Positions 26,470 to 40,115 are shown, counted from the first letter of the stretch. The stretch: DNA of 64,000 bases from Flaccisagitta enflata (GCA_965153355.1 OZ231127.1:23250001-23314000); one strand, 5' to 3'. The notes: generated from the letters alone by a model not told the origin. Translations and numbers: made by a program.

Positions 26470-28144
26470 GCCGCGTGAGTACGTCAAACTTTTCAATCAA
26501 ATATTTCCTCTCACTGATACACTGTGAAAACAAGGCCAACACTTATAAGTCGCGTGCAGGACAAAAATAACTGAACTGACCTGACTCTTTTTTCTATCTT
26601 TTTATCGAAAATCAGACCCAAACCAGACCCAAACCAGACTCAAACCAGACTCAAACCAGACTCAAACCAGACTAAAACCAGACTTAAACCAGACTCAAAC
26701 CAGACTCAAACCAGAATTAAACCAGACCTAAACCAGACCAAAACCAGATGTAAACCAGACCAAAACCAGACATAAACCAGACATAAACCAGACATAAACC
26801 AGACTTAAACAAGACTTAAACCAGACTTAAACCAGACTTAAACCAGACTTAAACCAGACTTAAACCAGACTTAAACCAGACTTAAACCAGACTCAAACCA
26901 GACATAAACCAGACATAAACCAGACATAAACCAGACTCAAACCAGACTCAAACCAGACTCAAACCAGACCCAAACCAGCAGACTTAAACCAGCATACTTA
27001 AACCAGCATACTTAAACCAGCATACTTAAACCAGCATACTTCAACCAGCATACTTCAACCAGCATACTCAAACCAGCAGACTCAAACCAGCATACTCAAA
27101 CCAGCAGACTCAAACCAGCAGACTCAAACCAGCAGACTCAAACCAGCAGACTCAAACCAGCAGACTTAAACCAGAAGACTTAAACCAGCAGACCTAAACC
27201 AGCAGACTTAAACCAGCATAATTAATTCAGCAGACTTAAACCAGCAGACTTAAACCAGCAGACTTAAACCAGCCAACTTAAGCCAGCCAACTTAAACTAG
27301 CAGACTTAAACCAGCAGACTTGACCAGCAGACCTAAACCAGGAGACCTTAATCAGCCAACTTGAAACCAGCAGACTTGAAATGACATATATGACCAAAAA
27401 AAAAAAAATCAAAATAACGAAAAACCCAAAACCAATAAAACAAAAAAAAAAAAAAAAAAAAAAAAAACCAAAAAAAAAAAAAAAAAAAAAAAAAAACATG
27501 TTAAATGACCAAAAATGTTCTGAAATGTTCCAAAATGACTTGAAATGACTTAAAACTATTTTTAATGCCCAAAAATGACACAAATGGTTTAAATGTCAAG
27601 GTGACATAAATGATCAAAAATGATCAAAAATGACTAAAAGCAACCAAAAATAACTATACGCAACCAAAAATGACCAAAAACAACAAAAAAATGACTCAAA
27701 ATAACTCCAGACGACCAAAATTGACCAAAAACAACGCGAAAAAGCAAATTGTTACTAAAAACTACAAAAGCCAAAAAATAACTTAGAGTGACTTAGAATG
27801 ACTTAGAATGACTTGTAATGACTTAGAATGACTTGTAATGACTTAGAATGACTTAGAATAACTTAGAATGACTAAGAATGACTTAAAATGACTTTTTATA
27901 ACATAAAATGACAAAAATGACAAAAAATGACAAAATGACTTAAGTGACTAAAATTAACTAAAAATGACTGGAAATGACTTAGAATGACTTAAAATGACTT
28001 AAAATGATGTAAAATACCCTAAAATGACATATAACGACAAAAAAAAGCAAAGTGTTACGGACGGACCGACGGACCGACCGACCGCCGCGTGAGTACGTCA
28101 AACTTTTCAATCAAATATTTCCTCTCACTGATACACTGTGAAAA
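26470..28144. repeat. minisatellite block bracketed by 61-bp direct repeats
   Basis: 26470-26530 and 28084-28144 are identical 61-bp direct repeats (GCCGCGTGAGTACGTC...ACTGTGAAAA). The 1553 bp between them hold, in order: the reversed right end of a GTCG-core element, an 11-bp AAACCAGACTC/T array (about 26608-26960), a 14-bp AAACCAGCAGACTT array (about 26960-27375), decayed AAAATGACTT-like repeats (to about 28035), and a piece of GGACCGACGGACC core. Confidence 0.85.
26528..28083 (-). mobile_element. hairpin-ended GTCG-core element, copy 12 (expanded)
   Basis: AACAAGGCC and AAGTCGCGTGCAGG at 26528-26562 match the right end of the family; GTTACGGACGGACCGACGG at 28056-28083 matches its core. 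About 1.5 kb of minisatellite has grown between them. The terminal AGTCGCG hairpin is absent; the second 61-bp repeat starts where it should continue. Confidence 0.6.
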
Positions 28145-29351
28145 AAAACTGTTCATTTTTAGATGAAATTTATGGTGTTTTTGTTTCAAATTGTGCAGAG
28201 ACGTGACATAATGCAGAGACGTGACACAATGCGAGTGCCATTATCCTAGGGCCGGGCTTGCACAATGCTTATATCTTACGCATTCTACTTAGCTCATCCA
28301 GTTAAATTAGTTAGAAATTCTGAACATCTCCTTCATCTAGCTCATCCCGCTTATCATGCTTACCCCGTTCAATTGCTCATCTTGTTGATGAGCTCTCTCA
28401 CAGCTTATCCCATGAGAATCGCTTCCAATTCCTCTTTTAAATCCCGATTCCCGATTCCTTGTCTTTGTATCACGCTTCCACACTCAATCTCTCATTTCTC
28501 ATCTCTCCTGAGATATGCTTCAAATTCTTCTTGGAATCCTGATTCCTTGTTTTAATATATATTTCTTCCACACTTTATCCCTCACTTCCCATTGCATTAG
28601 AATCACTTAAAAATCCAGGTTCCTTGCCTTAGAATCACACGACAAACTCACAAACCAATGTCTTTTCCTCTGGCTTTCCATCTGTCATGATCCTTGTCTC
28701 TCTTTCAAGTGTGCCATTTCTCGTTCTTTAATCATAATGAAATCGGAGATGTTAATTAATGTGAAAAAAGAAGACATTTTCAATGTTGCGGAGTTTTATG
28801 AAATGATGATGCACAAGCAAAATGATGAACGAAAACAGAAAAAGATGATGAATCATTTAACGCGTTTCATTTAGAAATCTTCAGAAATGATCTGTACCAG
28901 CAAAAAATAATAGAATGTCAGTTTATTCATCGTTTCTGGCATTGCACCTCTCAGTAGATATGGGGCCGTCTGTCAGTTGGTCGGTCAATCAATCCAACAT
29001 AAGCCACCAGGCTCAACTATTATCTTTGTGATCGTGTGATCGCCTCCCCAATCAGTCGGTGTACACTGTATATTTTAACTATTTCTTTAATGGATCCAAA
29101 TTCAAAAGGAAATCAATGTGTGTATTTCAGCACCACAGAGCATAACTTCAGTACTACAATGTACCATTTTGGTGTCAATAAGTGAAAGGTTATATGCTCA
29201 GATCATCATCATCATACTCATCATGCTCATCATCATCATCACTAGGGAGCGTGCAACACTCACACTTAAATTCAGTAAAGAGATAACAATCTAGCATTCT
29301 TATTCTCAAAGACTTTTTCTCTCTTTTTTTTTAGCAAAAGTAAAGATTAAA
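28145..29351. other. no gene seen
   Basis: CAGAGACGTGACA occurs twice near 28196-28228 and a short CAT run lies near 29204-29240. Otherwise unremarkable AT-rich sequence. Confidence 0.4.
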
Positions 29352-30000
29352 TACCGGGTGGTCAAAAAAAAAAGTGACCAAGCTAGAATTTTCTCCAATA
29401 GATTTTGAATTTTTTTTACAAGTTAATATTCTAAAAATGAAGTATGGTGTACAAAAAAAAAAAAACTTTTTTGATTTTTTCAAACAAATAACTATATAAG
29501 TATAAAAAAGTGAAATGTTTGCATAGATCAGTAATAATATTAATATCAGCTAATTTGAAAAAACACATATTTTAACTAGGTCATGTCTGATATAAACACA
29601 ATTAATTGTAAGTCTCCAAGCTTTGGTTAAAGAGTTTTGAATAAAAAACAAAAGAATGTTTTTGAGAAGTATCTTTTATTTTGTTGTATGCATGTATTTT
29701 TAAAATTTTTCTTAGATTTTTTTCAAGGTTTCGAGTCATCTTTAACTATAAATAGTGAATCTATAAAAAATTTTTAGTTTTTATACAAAACAATTTTTCA
29801 AAAAATCAATGCGGTCCAAAATTAAATTGAGTTAATTGTAAATAGCTCCAAATATAAAAAAGATAAACAGAAATTACAATAATGAAAAAAATTCTCCTGC
29901 ACCATATCTTTTTAGCAAAAAAAGAATTTTTTTCATAAACATTTTTTTTAAAAGATATAAGTAAACAAAAAAAAACCACTTTTTTTTTGACCACCCCTTA
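29352..30000. mobile_element. MITE, ~649 bp, TA target duplication (family B)
   Basis: Left end TACCGGGTGGTCAAAAAA, right end TTTTTTGACCACCCCTTA, each bounded by TA. The interior is an imperfect palindrome: GTATGGTGTAC near 29443 pairs with GCACCATATC near 29899. AT-rich and without a transposase. The TACCGGGT end is shared with the element at 45710. Confidence 0.8.
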
Positions 30001-30717
30001 TATACTTTCAATCCAGTCAAGTTTACTTTTCTTTTGCTCGATATTTTTATTCAAACTCGGATGGAATAAGCATTTTATTGTCCAATTATTCAAACTTTTT
30101 TATCCATAGATAATCAATAAATCTGATGTAAAATCAATAACCAAAGATGAATAAATCTTTTATGAAATAAAAAAACTTATATTAGCAATACAGAGTCGCC
30201 ATCAAATTCTCTTTTTTGCAGTGCCAAAATTTTGTGGTTTTTTCGTTATGAGTTTCAAGTTTGAAGTAGGATTTTTAAAAACAGATATTCCACTGAAAAT
30301 CTGCGCAAATACTTGAACATTTCCCAAGTGAATGATATCCTTGGATTTGATGCCCAATAAGATTCAAGGCACCCAACTAGGTACGTATCAATTTTAGCTA
30401 GTTTTGTTTACAACTTTTTCCCAGAACTGACAGCCCTGTCTAGTTGGTTAAGTTTATACTTAGAAATAATGTCCCTTACACTCTTTTATTAGTCTTGTCT
30501 AATCAAAAGACCTTTCGCACATTGGCACACCCGAATGTACCATGTAGGATATCAAAAGCTTAATTGGAAAGCATGATGGTTGCCACTCGAACGGGAAACG
30601 AGCCATCGGTTAAGGACTGGGTTACAAGTTAGTCGAATGACAGATAAGAACCATGGATGGACTCGTTCCAATAAGAATCATTTCTCAACGCTTACGGTTC
30701 GTTTCCACCCGACGTCT

Positions 30718-30751
30718 GTCGTCGTGGTCGTGGTCGTCGTCGCCGTCATCA

Positions 30752-30796
<45 letters not shown>
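30718..30796 (+). repeat. (GTC)n/(CGT)n tract
   Basis: GTCGTC trinucleotide run of about 80 bp in otherwise AT-rich DNA. Confidence 0.95.
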
Positions 30797-30797
<1 letters not shown>

Positions 30798-31451
30798 TCC
30801 TTTTCTCTTTTCCCTTCCAACAGCAAAGGCAACCTCGCCTCGAGAGAGATTTCTTTCTTTATTCTTTTGGTTTTTCCTTTCTCCCATTTCCCAATCGATA
30901 TGACACATTTTCCCGTGAATATAAAGGAAAATTTGAGGTGCCAACCATTTATAGAAAAATTATTGATATAAATGTTAAATTTGAGATAAATCTTGACCTC
31001 CGGTGATCCTTTGAATTTTGGTTAACAGGTCATACTCATTCTCCCTTATCTTCTATATTGTCATTAGTTTTTTTTAGTTAGACTCAGAATGCATATCAAG
31101 TTAATTCCGTTAGATATGAAACGAGGTATGCTATGAGAAGTAACTAGTCCCTTTTTCGCATTTTTCAGTTGGGGAAAATATTCCACTTGCATTCATCAAT
31201 GGCACTTTTTTTTCAGGCTAAGCCCGTGATAAATAATTAGAAATTTTGACTTATTCTAATTAAACGAGCTTTAGAAGAAGACTAATGAAGCTTTTTTGAC
31301 TTAACTAATTTCTTACAACAAAACGATAACTCGGTCTTAAGATGTCACTTTAACAAAAACAAAAAAACACAGAGGAAAAAGATATGACTGATAAAAAGCC
31401 GTTAAGTTTTGGTTAAATTTGGTAGAAAATAGACCAGAACATGACAACTTT

Positions 31452-31598
31452 GACGACGTTGACGACGATGATGGTGGCGATAATTCAGGTGACGACGACG
31501 ACGATGACGACGACGACGTCGGTGAAGACGATGGAGAAGATGATGAAAGCGACGACCAACCAGGCGATGAAGAAGACCAACAGGGCAACAACGACAAT

Positions 31599-31675
<77 letters not shown>

Positions 31676-31712
31676 TCTCTCATCTCTCTCTCTCTCTCCT
31701 CTCTCTCTCTTC
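31452..31712 (+). repeat. (GAC)n-rich block then (CT)n
   Basis: GAC/GAT units about 31452-31560 give an Asp-rich frame; CT run about 31600-31712 follows. Confidence 0.85.
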
Positions 31713-31885
31713 ACTCTCTTAGCGACGCATTACGATGCATAAATGAATTACTGCCTTTTTAAAAAAAAAATTAAATATGTATGATTCCACATTTTCTGTA
31801 TTTGCTTAATCAATTTGTAAATATCTCCGTAGTTTCACTTAAGGAAAGGGAAAATGAATAAAAGAAAGAGCGGGAGAAAAAAAAT

Positions 31886-32085
31886 TAAACCTCAACACAC
31901 ACGTTTTGTCTGTCTTTAATAATTTACTGTTATTATGCTAAGATTTCAATTAAGAGAGAGCCTTTTTAAGAACACAACCAAAGATTAAAGCTCAACACAC
32001 ACGTTTTGTCTGTCTTTATTTTCAAATGACTGAGAATTTCATGCCAAATTTCAATGCGAGAGAGTTCCCTTTTAAGACACCCAGT
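31886..32085 (+). repeat. ~100-bp tandem duplication
   Basis: CTCAACACACACGTTTTGTC occurs near 31890 and 31990, each followed by similar sequence (ATTTCAAT...GAGAGAG...CTTTTAAGA). Two diverged direct copies. Confidence 0.7.
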
Positions 32086-32132
32086 GAGAGAACAGCTGAC
32101 CACTGAGAAATGAGAGAGAGATCTTTGTAGAG

Positions 32133-32134
<2 letters not shown>

Positions 32135-32206
<72 letters not shown>
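32135..32206 (+). repeat. (GA)n, about 72 bp
   Basis: GA dinucleotide run. Confidence 0.97.
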
Positions 32207-32209
<3 letters not shown>

Positions 32210-32314
32210 CGAACGGATAGATGGACAGATAACTTAAAAAGAAACCTGATGGTAAAATCTAATCGCTGCAACTGACAATCTTACCAAGGGAGTTGTTACG
32301 AGAAGAACTCACAT

Positions 32315-32751
<437 letters not shown>

Positions 32752-33148
32752 TTACATAACACGTAAGAAAAAAACAAACAAATGAGGCCAACCTAGCATT
32801 CAGGTGTTTAACTGCGTATTGAATTCACCTTGGTAATCCCTTTTAAAAGACATTGTCAATTTCTGACATTTTGCTTTCAGCTACACATCGCCGAAAATTT
32901 ATTTTTTCAGATCCGCAGCCTATAACCGAAATGATAGGGCAGACTCTTTTCCTCCCTCTTACTAAGTTCTAGAAAAGGAAAAAAAAAAGAAAAAATCCTC
33001 TTGCATACACTAATCTTTGACATTTAGGAAAGCTACAATCATCGGGATTCATTTTTTAGTTTTGATATTGGTAACACCAACTTGAGCGTATTTCATCGAA
33101 AGAGAAAACAATTTGGATGCTGTAATTCGAGACCTCTTTAAATCCCAC

Positions 33149-33233
33149 TCTCTCTCTCTCTCTCTCTCTCACCCCTCTCTCTCTGTCTCTCTTCTATTTC
33201 ACCTCTCTGTTCTATTCTCCTGTCTGTCTGTTC

Positions 33234-33265
<32 letters not shown>

Positions 33266-33277
33266 GCTCCGTCTGGC

Positions 33278-33318
<41 letters not shown>

Positions 33319-33431
33319 GGGTCTGTCTGTTGTCTGTTGCCTCTCGCTTGATTCCTCTCTTTCATACTGTCAGCATTCATACTCACTTCTCTCTCATTTC
33401 CCCAAAAGTCTCTACTCTGTCTCTCTCTCTC

Positions 33432-33472
<41 letters not shown>
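33149..33472 (+). repeat. (CT)n, (CTGT)n, (CT)n tract
   Basis: CT 33149-33190, TGTC/CTGT tetranucleotides 33220-33335, CT 33418-33470. Confidence 0.9.
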
Positions 33473-33473
<1 letters not shown>

Positions 33474-33775
33474 CGTGACATTATAGGTGGGATCCTTAAT
33501 CCTTGCCTTCCGATCGCTGAGCCTTCTTCTTTTTTGCCTTCAGTCTTTTTTCTTTTTTTTACTTCTTAGGGTTTTTCGAATTTTCTTTTTCATTTTCGTT
33601 TCCCGCAGCTCCAGAAAAATCTTTTATTGCAAATCATAGTTGTTTTTTTGTACGTCGACTCTCTCAGTCTATCTTTTGCACAAATCTTTTGACAAATAAC
33701 TTGTAAAAGAAAGAAAGAAAAAAGATATATCTTAAATCTCAATTTTCCTAACAGCTCTTTATTTCTCGACCATAT

Positions 33776-33965
33776 ATCGGTCATATCGGTGATCCGTCTG
33801 TAGGTCGATTATTGAGTACTTTCGTCTGTCTGTCACACTCAGGCTAATTACCGGGATAAATTTGAAAGTTTTTTATTTTCCTGTCCAGCTCCCATGAACC
33901 TATTTTTCGACACCCATGCCCCTGCCCACCCGCATATGACCAGAAGCATTCATTAACCGTGGCCT
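33776..33965 (+). mobile_element. hairpin-ended GTCG-core element, copy 13 (decayed)
   Basis: GTCTGTAGGTCG and TCGTCTGTCTGTCACACT core remnants, ATGCCCCTGCCCACCCGCATATGACC, then GTGGCCTTG. Stems are no longer recognisable. Confidence 0.55.
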
Positions 33966-34353
33966 TGCCCCAAAAGAGAGCAACCCCCCCCCCTCTTCTT
34001 CCAAATGAAAAGTCGACGATCGATTTCGATTAATTTCTTGATGTTTGCTTATGTAATATGTAAGTATTTTTTCCCCTTCTCCGAGTTTTTTCCCTCTCTC
34101 TCTCTTTCTTTTCTCTTTCCTATGCCTTGACTCGACTTTTTTTTTCTTCAAGAATTCTGGTTAAGGTTGGATGAACTTCGCTTACAAATCTCTTTTTTAG
34201 AGAAAACTTTAAGAAGCCGATGACGATTTCTTTTTTTTTTTCTGCTGAAGTATATTTTTTAAATTTTTGTTAAATAAGAAAATTAATAGAAAAAAAAAAC
34301 TTAATTTTTCCACCGCGTTCCTCAACCTCGAACATCGCCCAACTTTTATCGAG

Positions 34354-34579
34354 TTTTTAGTTGCGGACACGCAACTCTATCAGGGGCTTTGTCCGTCCGT
34401 CCGTCCGTCGGTCCGTTGGTCCGTGAGCACGAGCCAAAAAGTGGAAAAACGAACGTTTTGAAGCTTTTTGTGTATGTGTCTTTGTTGGAAAGGGGGTTGG
34501 GTGGAGTGTTGGGTGTGAATGGGGGTTGGCACCCCTGCCCAGCCGTCCGCAACGATATTGTGACCCCGCGTCACTTGTA
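34354..34579 (+). mobile_element. hairpin-ended GTCG-core element, copy 14 (subfamily 2)
   Basis: Perfect left hairpin AGTTGCG-GACA-CGCAACT, GTCCGTCCGTCCGTCCGTCGG core, CAGCCGTCCGCAACG motif, right hairpin GTGAC-CCCGC-GTCAC, TTGT. Closely related to the copy at 11972. Confidence 0.9.
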
Positions 34580-35594
34580 TGTATCATTTGTTTTCACGAA
34601 TTCGCCCAAATTCAAAATATTGCAGAAAAATTGATTGTAACTGTTACTTTCCGTTTATTCACAAATCAATATTGTCGATGTCATTGAGAAGAAAAAAAAA
34701 AAGAGACGAAGAAGAAGAAGAAGAAAATGAGGAGGCAGAAGATGAAGACATAGAGGGAAAAGAAACAAAGAGGAGATTATTTTAGAAGTAATCTTTTTGA
34801 GATTTTCCAATGCGGGCAAAAAAGAAAAAAAAGTCCCTTTCTCCGAATACAAAACGAAACAAACAAAAAAAAACAAATAAAAATGAACAAGCAAATTGCT
34901 TGTTTTCTTCCTCATCTGCAATCAGAAATTGAATACGATTTACGACAGTATAAGTATTAAGTAGCGTGAATCTCACCTCAATGTGACCGACCGGATTTAT
35001 TGAAAGTGGAGACCGTAAGGTATTGAGGAAGTTTGACTTAATCGCTAATGAGTAATGTTCAGACTTTGTTAAGCTATTCTCGTTATTTAGTAAAAACTAA
35101 TCAACACTGTTTTTAAATGAATCATTTCTCCAATAGATAAAAAAGATTAAAAGCAAAACAAAGATTTGTCAGTATACAATCATTGTAACAATGATATCTT
35201 TTAAAAGATAGCTACATATAATAGATAATGAATCATGTTTTGATACAAAAATATTCATATTTCTTTTTTTTTTTTTTTTTGTAAAATAAGATCAAAAATA
35301 GTTTTTCTCTTTGTGGGTGTATCGATTCGATGACGTTATTGGTTCGCCACTCAATGACTCAACACACAATTCGGGGCAGGAAAATGCCTTGAAGAAGAAG
35401 ATCATAATAAGAATTTGAATTAAACGAGGGTTTTTACTCCACAAAAAATTGTTTTGCCTAATCGTCGTTAAAAAGTTTTTTTTCTACCAACATTTATATC
35501 CACTTTTGTGCACCCCCCCTCTTAGAAAAGAATTTCAGCATGTATGCTGTTTGTAATATACATCGCTATCAATCATGAACCAAAACACACCATA
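34580..35594. other. no gene seen
   Basis: AT-rich. Short GAA block near 34690-34780 and T-run near 35263-35281; no coding signal. Confidence 0.4.
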
Positions 35595-35712
35595 TCTGTC
35601 GGTCCGTCGGTCGAACCGTCAAGTGTTCCTTCTTTTGGTCAGTCGCACTGAAACACTTTTATTTTACGTATTCACGACCGGTTTCGTATCGTTACCCCTG
35701 CCCAAATTTTTG
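35595..35712 (+). mobile_element. hairpin-ended GTCG-core element, copy 15 (fragment)
   Basis: GTCGGTCCGTCGGTCG core and GTTACCCCTGCCCAAA near 35690; neither end hairpin survives. Confidence 0.5.
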
Positions 35713-35724
35713 ATCATGATTCAT

Positions 35725-36021
<297 letters not shown>

Positions 36022-36277
36022 AAAAAAACATAAGACTTGAAAAGCATAAGACAGCGTGCCCACAAAGCCAGCATTTAGGGTATCAAAACGGGTCAAAATA
36101 GAAAATATACATGCGTGATAATAGTAAAACAAGGGAATAAAAATGATTAAGATAAGATATGCATGATATTTGAAAGCAAATTTTGCATCCGTTTAGCAAG
36201 AGACTCAGATTTAGCTTAAATTACTGAGGAAAATTTACTGAAAATTTCTACAAATTTCTTTTTTGTCACTGACAAGG

Positions 36278-36426
36278 GGTTGGTCGAAATTATAAGTTTG
36301 CATAGAAAATGAAAAAAAGAAAAAACCAAGAACATAGTTCTCTTCCCAAATCGTTTTTAGAGAGAACTATGTCTTTGAAAATGCAAAATTCTTTTGGGTG
36401 TGGCTTTCTTATAATTTCGACCCGAG
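36278..36426. mobile_element. short palindromic element (candidate MITE)
   Basis: GGTCGAAATTATAAG near 36285 pairs with CTTATAATTTCGACC near 36408, and AACATAGTTCTCT near 36332 pairs with AGAGAACTATGT near 36360. The whole ~150 bp can form one hairpin. Target duplication not resolved. Confidence 0.6.
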
Positions 36427-36820
36427 AAAATAAATAAAAATGTCAACAGAATTTCACTAAAAATCTTCATTTTTTTTGCCATTTTCCGAGAAAATTGTTT
36501 ATCAAAAGGCGATTAAAAGCGTAAAATATGGAAGAGACGTACATACCAAGTGTATCCAGTGACAACTTGAGCAATAATAACAATTGTGGATAGATAATTA
36601 GTCCATTATTGATGCAAAAGTGGGGCGAAGCGCTTCATTTTTCCCTGGCAGATTTCACGTCATAAGTCGAATTCGTCATCTCCGTCGCCTTCATCGTTGC
36701 CTTGTTCTCCGTTAATTCTCGCCGTTTTCTCCTACTTATCTAGTTCCTCTTTTTCCAATTTTTGAAAGAAAAAAAAAAAAAAAGAAATGAAAATGAAGGA
36801 GAAAAACAAGACGATGAAGG

Positions 36821-37394
36821 AGGAGCGGCAAAAGAAGAAGAAGAAGTAGAAGAAGTGGAAGGAGAGAAAGAAACAGATAAAGAAGAAGAAGAAGAAGAAG
36901 AAGAAGAAGAAGAAGAAGAAGAAGAAGGAGAAGAAGGAGAAGGAGAATAAGAAGAAGAAATGAGAGAAGAAGAAGGAGAGAAGGAAGAAGAAGAAGAAAT
37001 GGAAGGAGGGAAGGAAGAAGAAGAAGAAATAGAAGGAGAGAAGGAAGAAGAAGAAATGGAAGGAAAAGAAAGAGAAAAAGCAGAAAAGATAACTGGAAGT
37101 AAAGATAGAAGAAGGAGAGAGAAAAGATGAAGATGAAGATGAAGAAGAGGGAAAAAAAGAGAAGTACCGAAGAGGAGGAGGAGAAGAATATAAAGATGAA
37201 GGAGAACAGATGGAATAGGAGAAGAAGAAGAAGAAGAAGAAGAAGAAGAAGAAGAAGAAGAAGAAGAAGAAGACGAAGAAGACGAAGAAGAAGAAGAAGA
37301 AGACGAAGAAGACGAAGAAGAAGAAGAAGAAGAAGAAGAAGAAGAAGAAGAAGAAGAAGAAGAAGAAGAAGAAGAAGAAGAAGAAGAAGAAGAT
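36821..37394 (+). repeat. (GAA)n-rich tract, about 570 bp
   Basis: GAA/AAG units with GGA and GAC interruptions, purest at 37216-37394. It yields Glu-rich, Arg-rich and Phe-rich frames that are not genes. Confidence 0.95.
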
Positions 37395-37700
37395 GGACAA
37401 TTTTTTTAAAAAGAAAAAATCATATGTCAGCCTCTCTCTCTCTCTCTCTCTCTCTTTCGATAGCGATTGGCCCCCTTTTCGAGTAATTCAGCTTTTTTTG
37501 TTGACATTTTTCTGGTTAAGCAGGCTACAAGTTACATTAACACACGCATACACAAAGAAAAATCAAACCCAATCGTTCGTTGATAATGATTGACAAAAAG
37601 AAAAGAATAATAAAAAAGAATGATAAAAAAGTAAAGAGGAGAGACTCGACAATGATTTTAATCATTTGATTTGATCCCTGACACTTGGATTTCGTCGATC

Positions 37701-37957
37701 TTTTTAAGTCCGTCCTCGCACTTCTATAAGAGGTCATGTCCGTCGGTCGGTCGGTCGGTCGGTCGGTCGGTTGGTCGGTCGGTCACGCAAACGTTTGAAA
37801 TGCGCAAAACGGCTGATTCTGACGTATTTCTTCATTCCTATCACCTTTCATGCCTCACCACATTCATATTCATATATTCATTCATTCATCAAAAACGTTC
37901 ATTCACAAAATCTTAATCAAGCGAAGCGTGCTTATTGGCCTTCACTTGGCCTTGTTT
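37701..37957 (+). mobile_element. hairpin-ended GTCG-core element, copy 16
   Basis: Left TTTTTAAGTCCG-TCCT-CGCACTTC (stem with one mismatch), GTCGGTCGG core about 37740-37785, right hairpin GGCC-TTCACTT-GGCC then TTGTTT. The interior lacks the usual CCCTGCCCACCCG. A distinct stem variant. Confidence 0.75.
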
Positions 37958-38430
37958 CTTCTCTTCTCTTCGCTTCTCTTCTTTCTTTTAAAAGATTCGT
38001 ACTTTCGTTTGTACTCTCATTTATGTATTGGAGGTTGTTTCCGTCGGTTCGTCCACCAGCCCAGTCAGCCCACAGGTCTGTACGTCAATTTCTAGTCCCC
38101 ATAAAGCTGGAAATCTATTTAGATGTACAAAATATCAAATCCAATATCTCGTCGTACAAGGAGAAAGAAATAATTTTGAGTGGATATTACAAAGAGGGAA
38201 ACTGTACGCCTGTACTGTACATCATACCTTTATTGAAGATTTCATTTCATAGACCAAAAAGTAAGTTGATTTACTTGAAAAGCCCAATACCTGATGTAAT
38301 GGTACACTCAGTTTGTCTCGAATACACGGCAAGAAGGATCGGTATTAAGAACTGAAAATACTGGCCTAAAACCTGGCCTCCGATTCCCAGATTCTGGTCT
38401 AAAAAATCCTTGTCAAAGTCTTAGAATGCC

Positions 38431-38475
38431 AGATCGACACGGCAATGTGTAGAGTCGCGTGTCCGCGACTAAAAA
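38431..38475 (-). mobile_element. hairpin-ended GTCG-core element, copy 17 (fragment)
   Basis: Only the terminal part: GATCGACACGGC then the perfect hairpin AGTCGCG-TGTC-CGCGACT and TAAAAA. Confidence 0.7.
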
Positions 38476-38479
38476 CCAC

Positions 38480-39395
38480 TCAATCAGGGCACGAGTACCA
38501 CTGACCAGGTCCTTGCGTTTGATAATGACAGCTTTTTAAGTGTCAAGCAGTCCTACAAGAAAAAAATGGTTACTTCTTAATCTTATTATCTAATCAGCAA
38601 AAATCAGCAAAAGCTAAGCTTATCAGTAAAAACAAAACGTTTCCGAAAATAAGTCAGTCATCTCGTTATATCATAATTACTGTTGTTATACTTATAAGAG
38701 TGAAAAAGGGCAACAAACAAAGAAAATTAAGAGGTGATTTATTTTTTACAATCTAGGGAATCTGTCCCTAATTTTTCTCCTTCCTCCGTTCTTGTTCATT
38801 CACTCTGACTCCTCCTCCCTTTTCTCTCTCCCTCCTCTTCCGTCTACCGCTCCTCTTCATTCTACTCCTCCTCCTCCTTCTCCTGCTCCTCCTCTTCTTT
38901 CCCTTCCTCCTCTTCTTCTTTCCTTTTCATCTTCAGCTAAGAGAGGAGACTTGTTCTCGTTTCAAATTCTGCCATTCATATGAGAGACCTGCATAAAAAA
39001 AGAAAAAAAAATCTGAAATAGTTTATAAGTTATCTTTTTTAATTTCTTCTCAGTAAAAACGAAGATTTTTAAGCCCACTTCATTTTTTAAAGATCACCAA
39101 AAAAAGAAAAAAAAAAACTGTCGCCAACATCTTGTGGATTTATCAAAATCAATAACAAATCTTTAAAAAAGAAATCACTTTTTTAGCATAATAAGAATTA
39201 GCGATAGTCCAATACATCCTTATTTTGATTCTCCGTTTTCGAACAGGATAAAAGTAACTTCGATATTTGCTTACGTACCTTTTCTACGTGGTAAAATCAA
39301 GGTGGATCTTGACGATGACGTTGGCCACGACGATAAAGCAGAAGACGACGATGATAATGACGACGAATTTGATCATATTGATTTTTTTGGTGGTA
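38480..39395. other. no gene seen
   Basis: AT-rich, with a CTCCTC-rich stretch at 38800-38935. No splice-flanked coding frame recognised. Confidence 0.4.
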
Positions 39396-39396
39396 A

Positions 39397-39431
39397 TTGT
39401 GATGGTGATGATGATGATGATGATGAACATC

Positions 39432-39465
<34 letters not shown>

Positions 39466-39692
39466 CGATGACGATGACGATGACGATGATGACGATGACG
39501 ATGATGACGATGACGATGACGATGATGATGATGATGATGATGACGATGATGATGATGATGATGAGGAGGAGGAGGAGGAGGAGGAGGAGGAGGAGGATGA
39601 TAATGATAATGATGATGATGACACCGTGATAATAATGATGATGATGATGATGATAGTATTAAAAATAATGATGATGATGTTAGTTACGTAGG

Positions 39693-39772
<80 letters not shown>
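39397..39772 (+). repeat. (GAT)n/(GAC)/(GAG) trinucleotide tract
   Basis: GAT runs with GAC phases, a GAG block at 39561-39597, and pure GAT at 39692-39769. Poly-Asp/Met/Ser frames are artefacts. Confidence 0.95.
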
Positions 39773-40115
39773 TTAGTAAAAACTGAAAAGGCAAATTCTT
39801 CAACTGCGCATCTTTCACTGAATTTCTTTTCAAGTTTTTTTTTCTCCTTAAAATTGATTAAAAATTGTTTCTGTCGAACACGCAAAATTTTTCTATTCGT
39901 CATTTACATGTTTGAATATTTTTCTCCCCCAGAAAAAAAGGCAAACTCCTCCATTTATATAGTTCTGCAGTTTCGGTTGATTTTCTTCTTTCTTTTTTCT
40001 TTTCTCTAATCCTTCTCCTTCATCTTTTTCTTTATCTTGTTTTTTCTTCGTTCTTGGACTCATTCCCTATTGGTTTTTTAAAAATTTCTTCAATTCTTTT
40101 TTTGTTTGTGCTTCT

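Noticed and set aside
26600-27380. Regular short repeats that might be read as a CRISPR array
   Set aside because: Units are 11-14 bp without unique spacers, in a eukaryotic context; it is a minisatellite.
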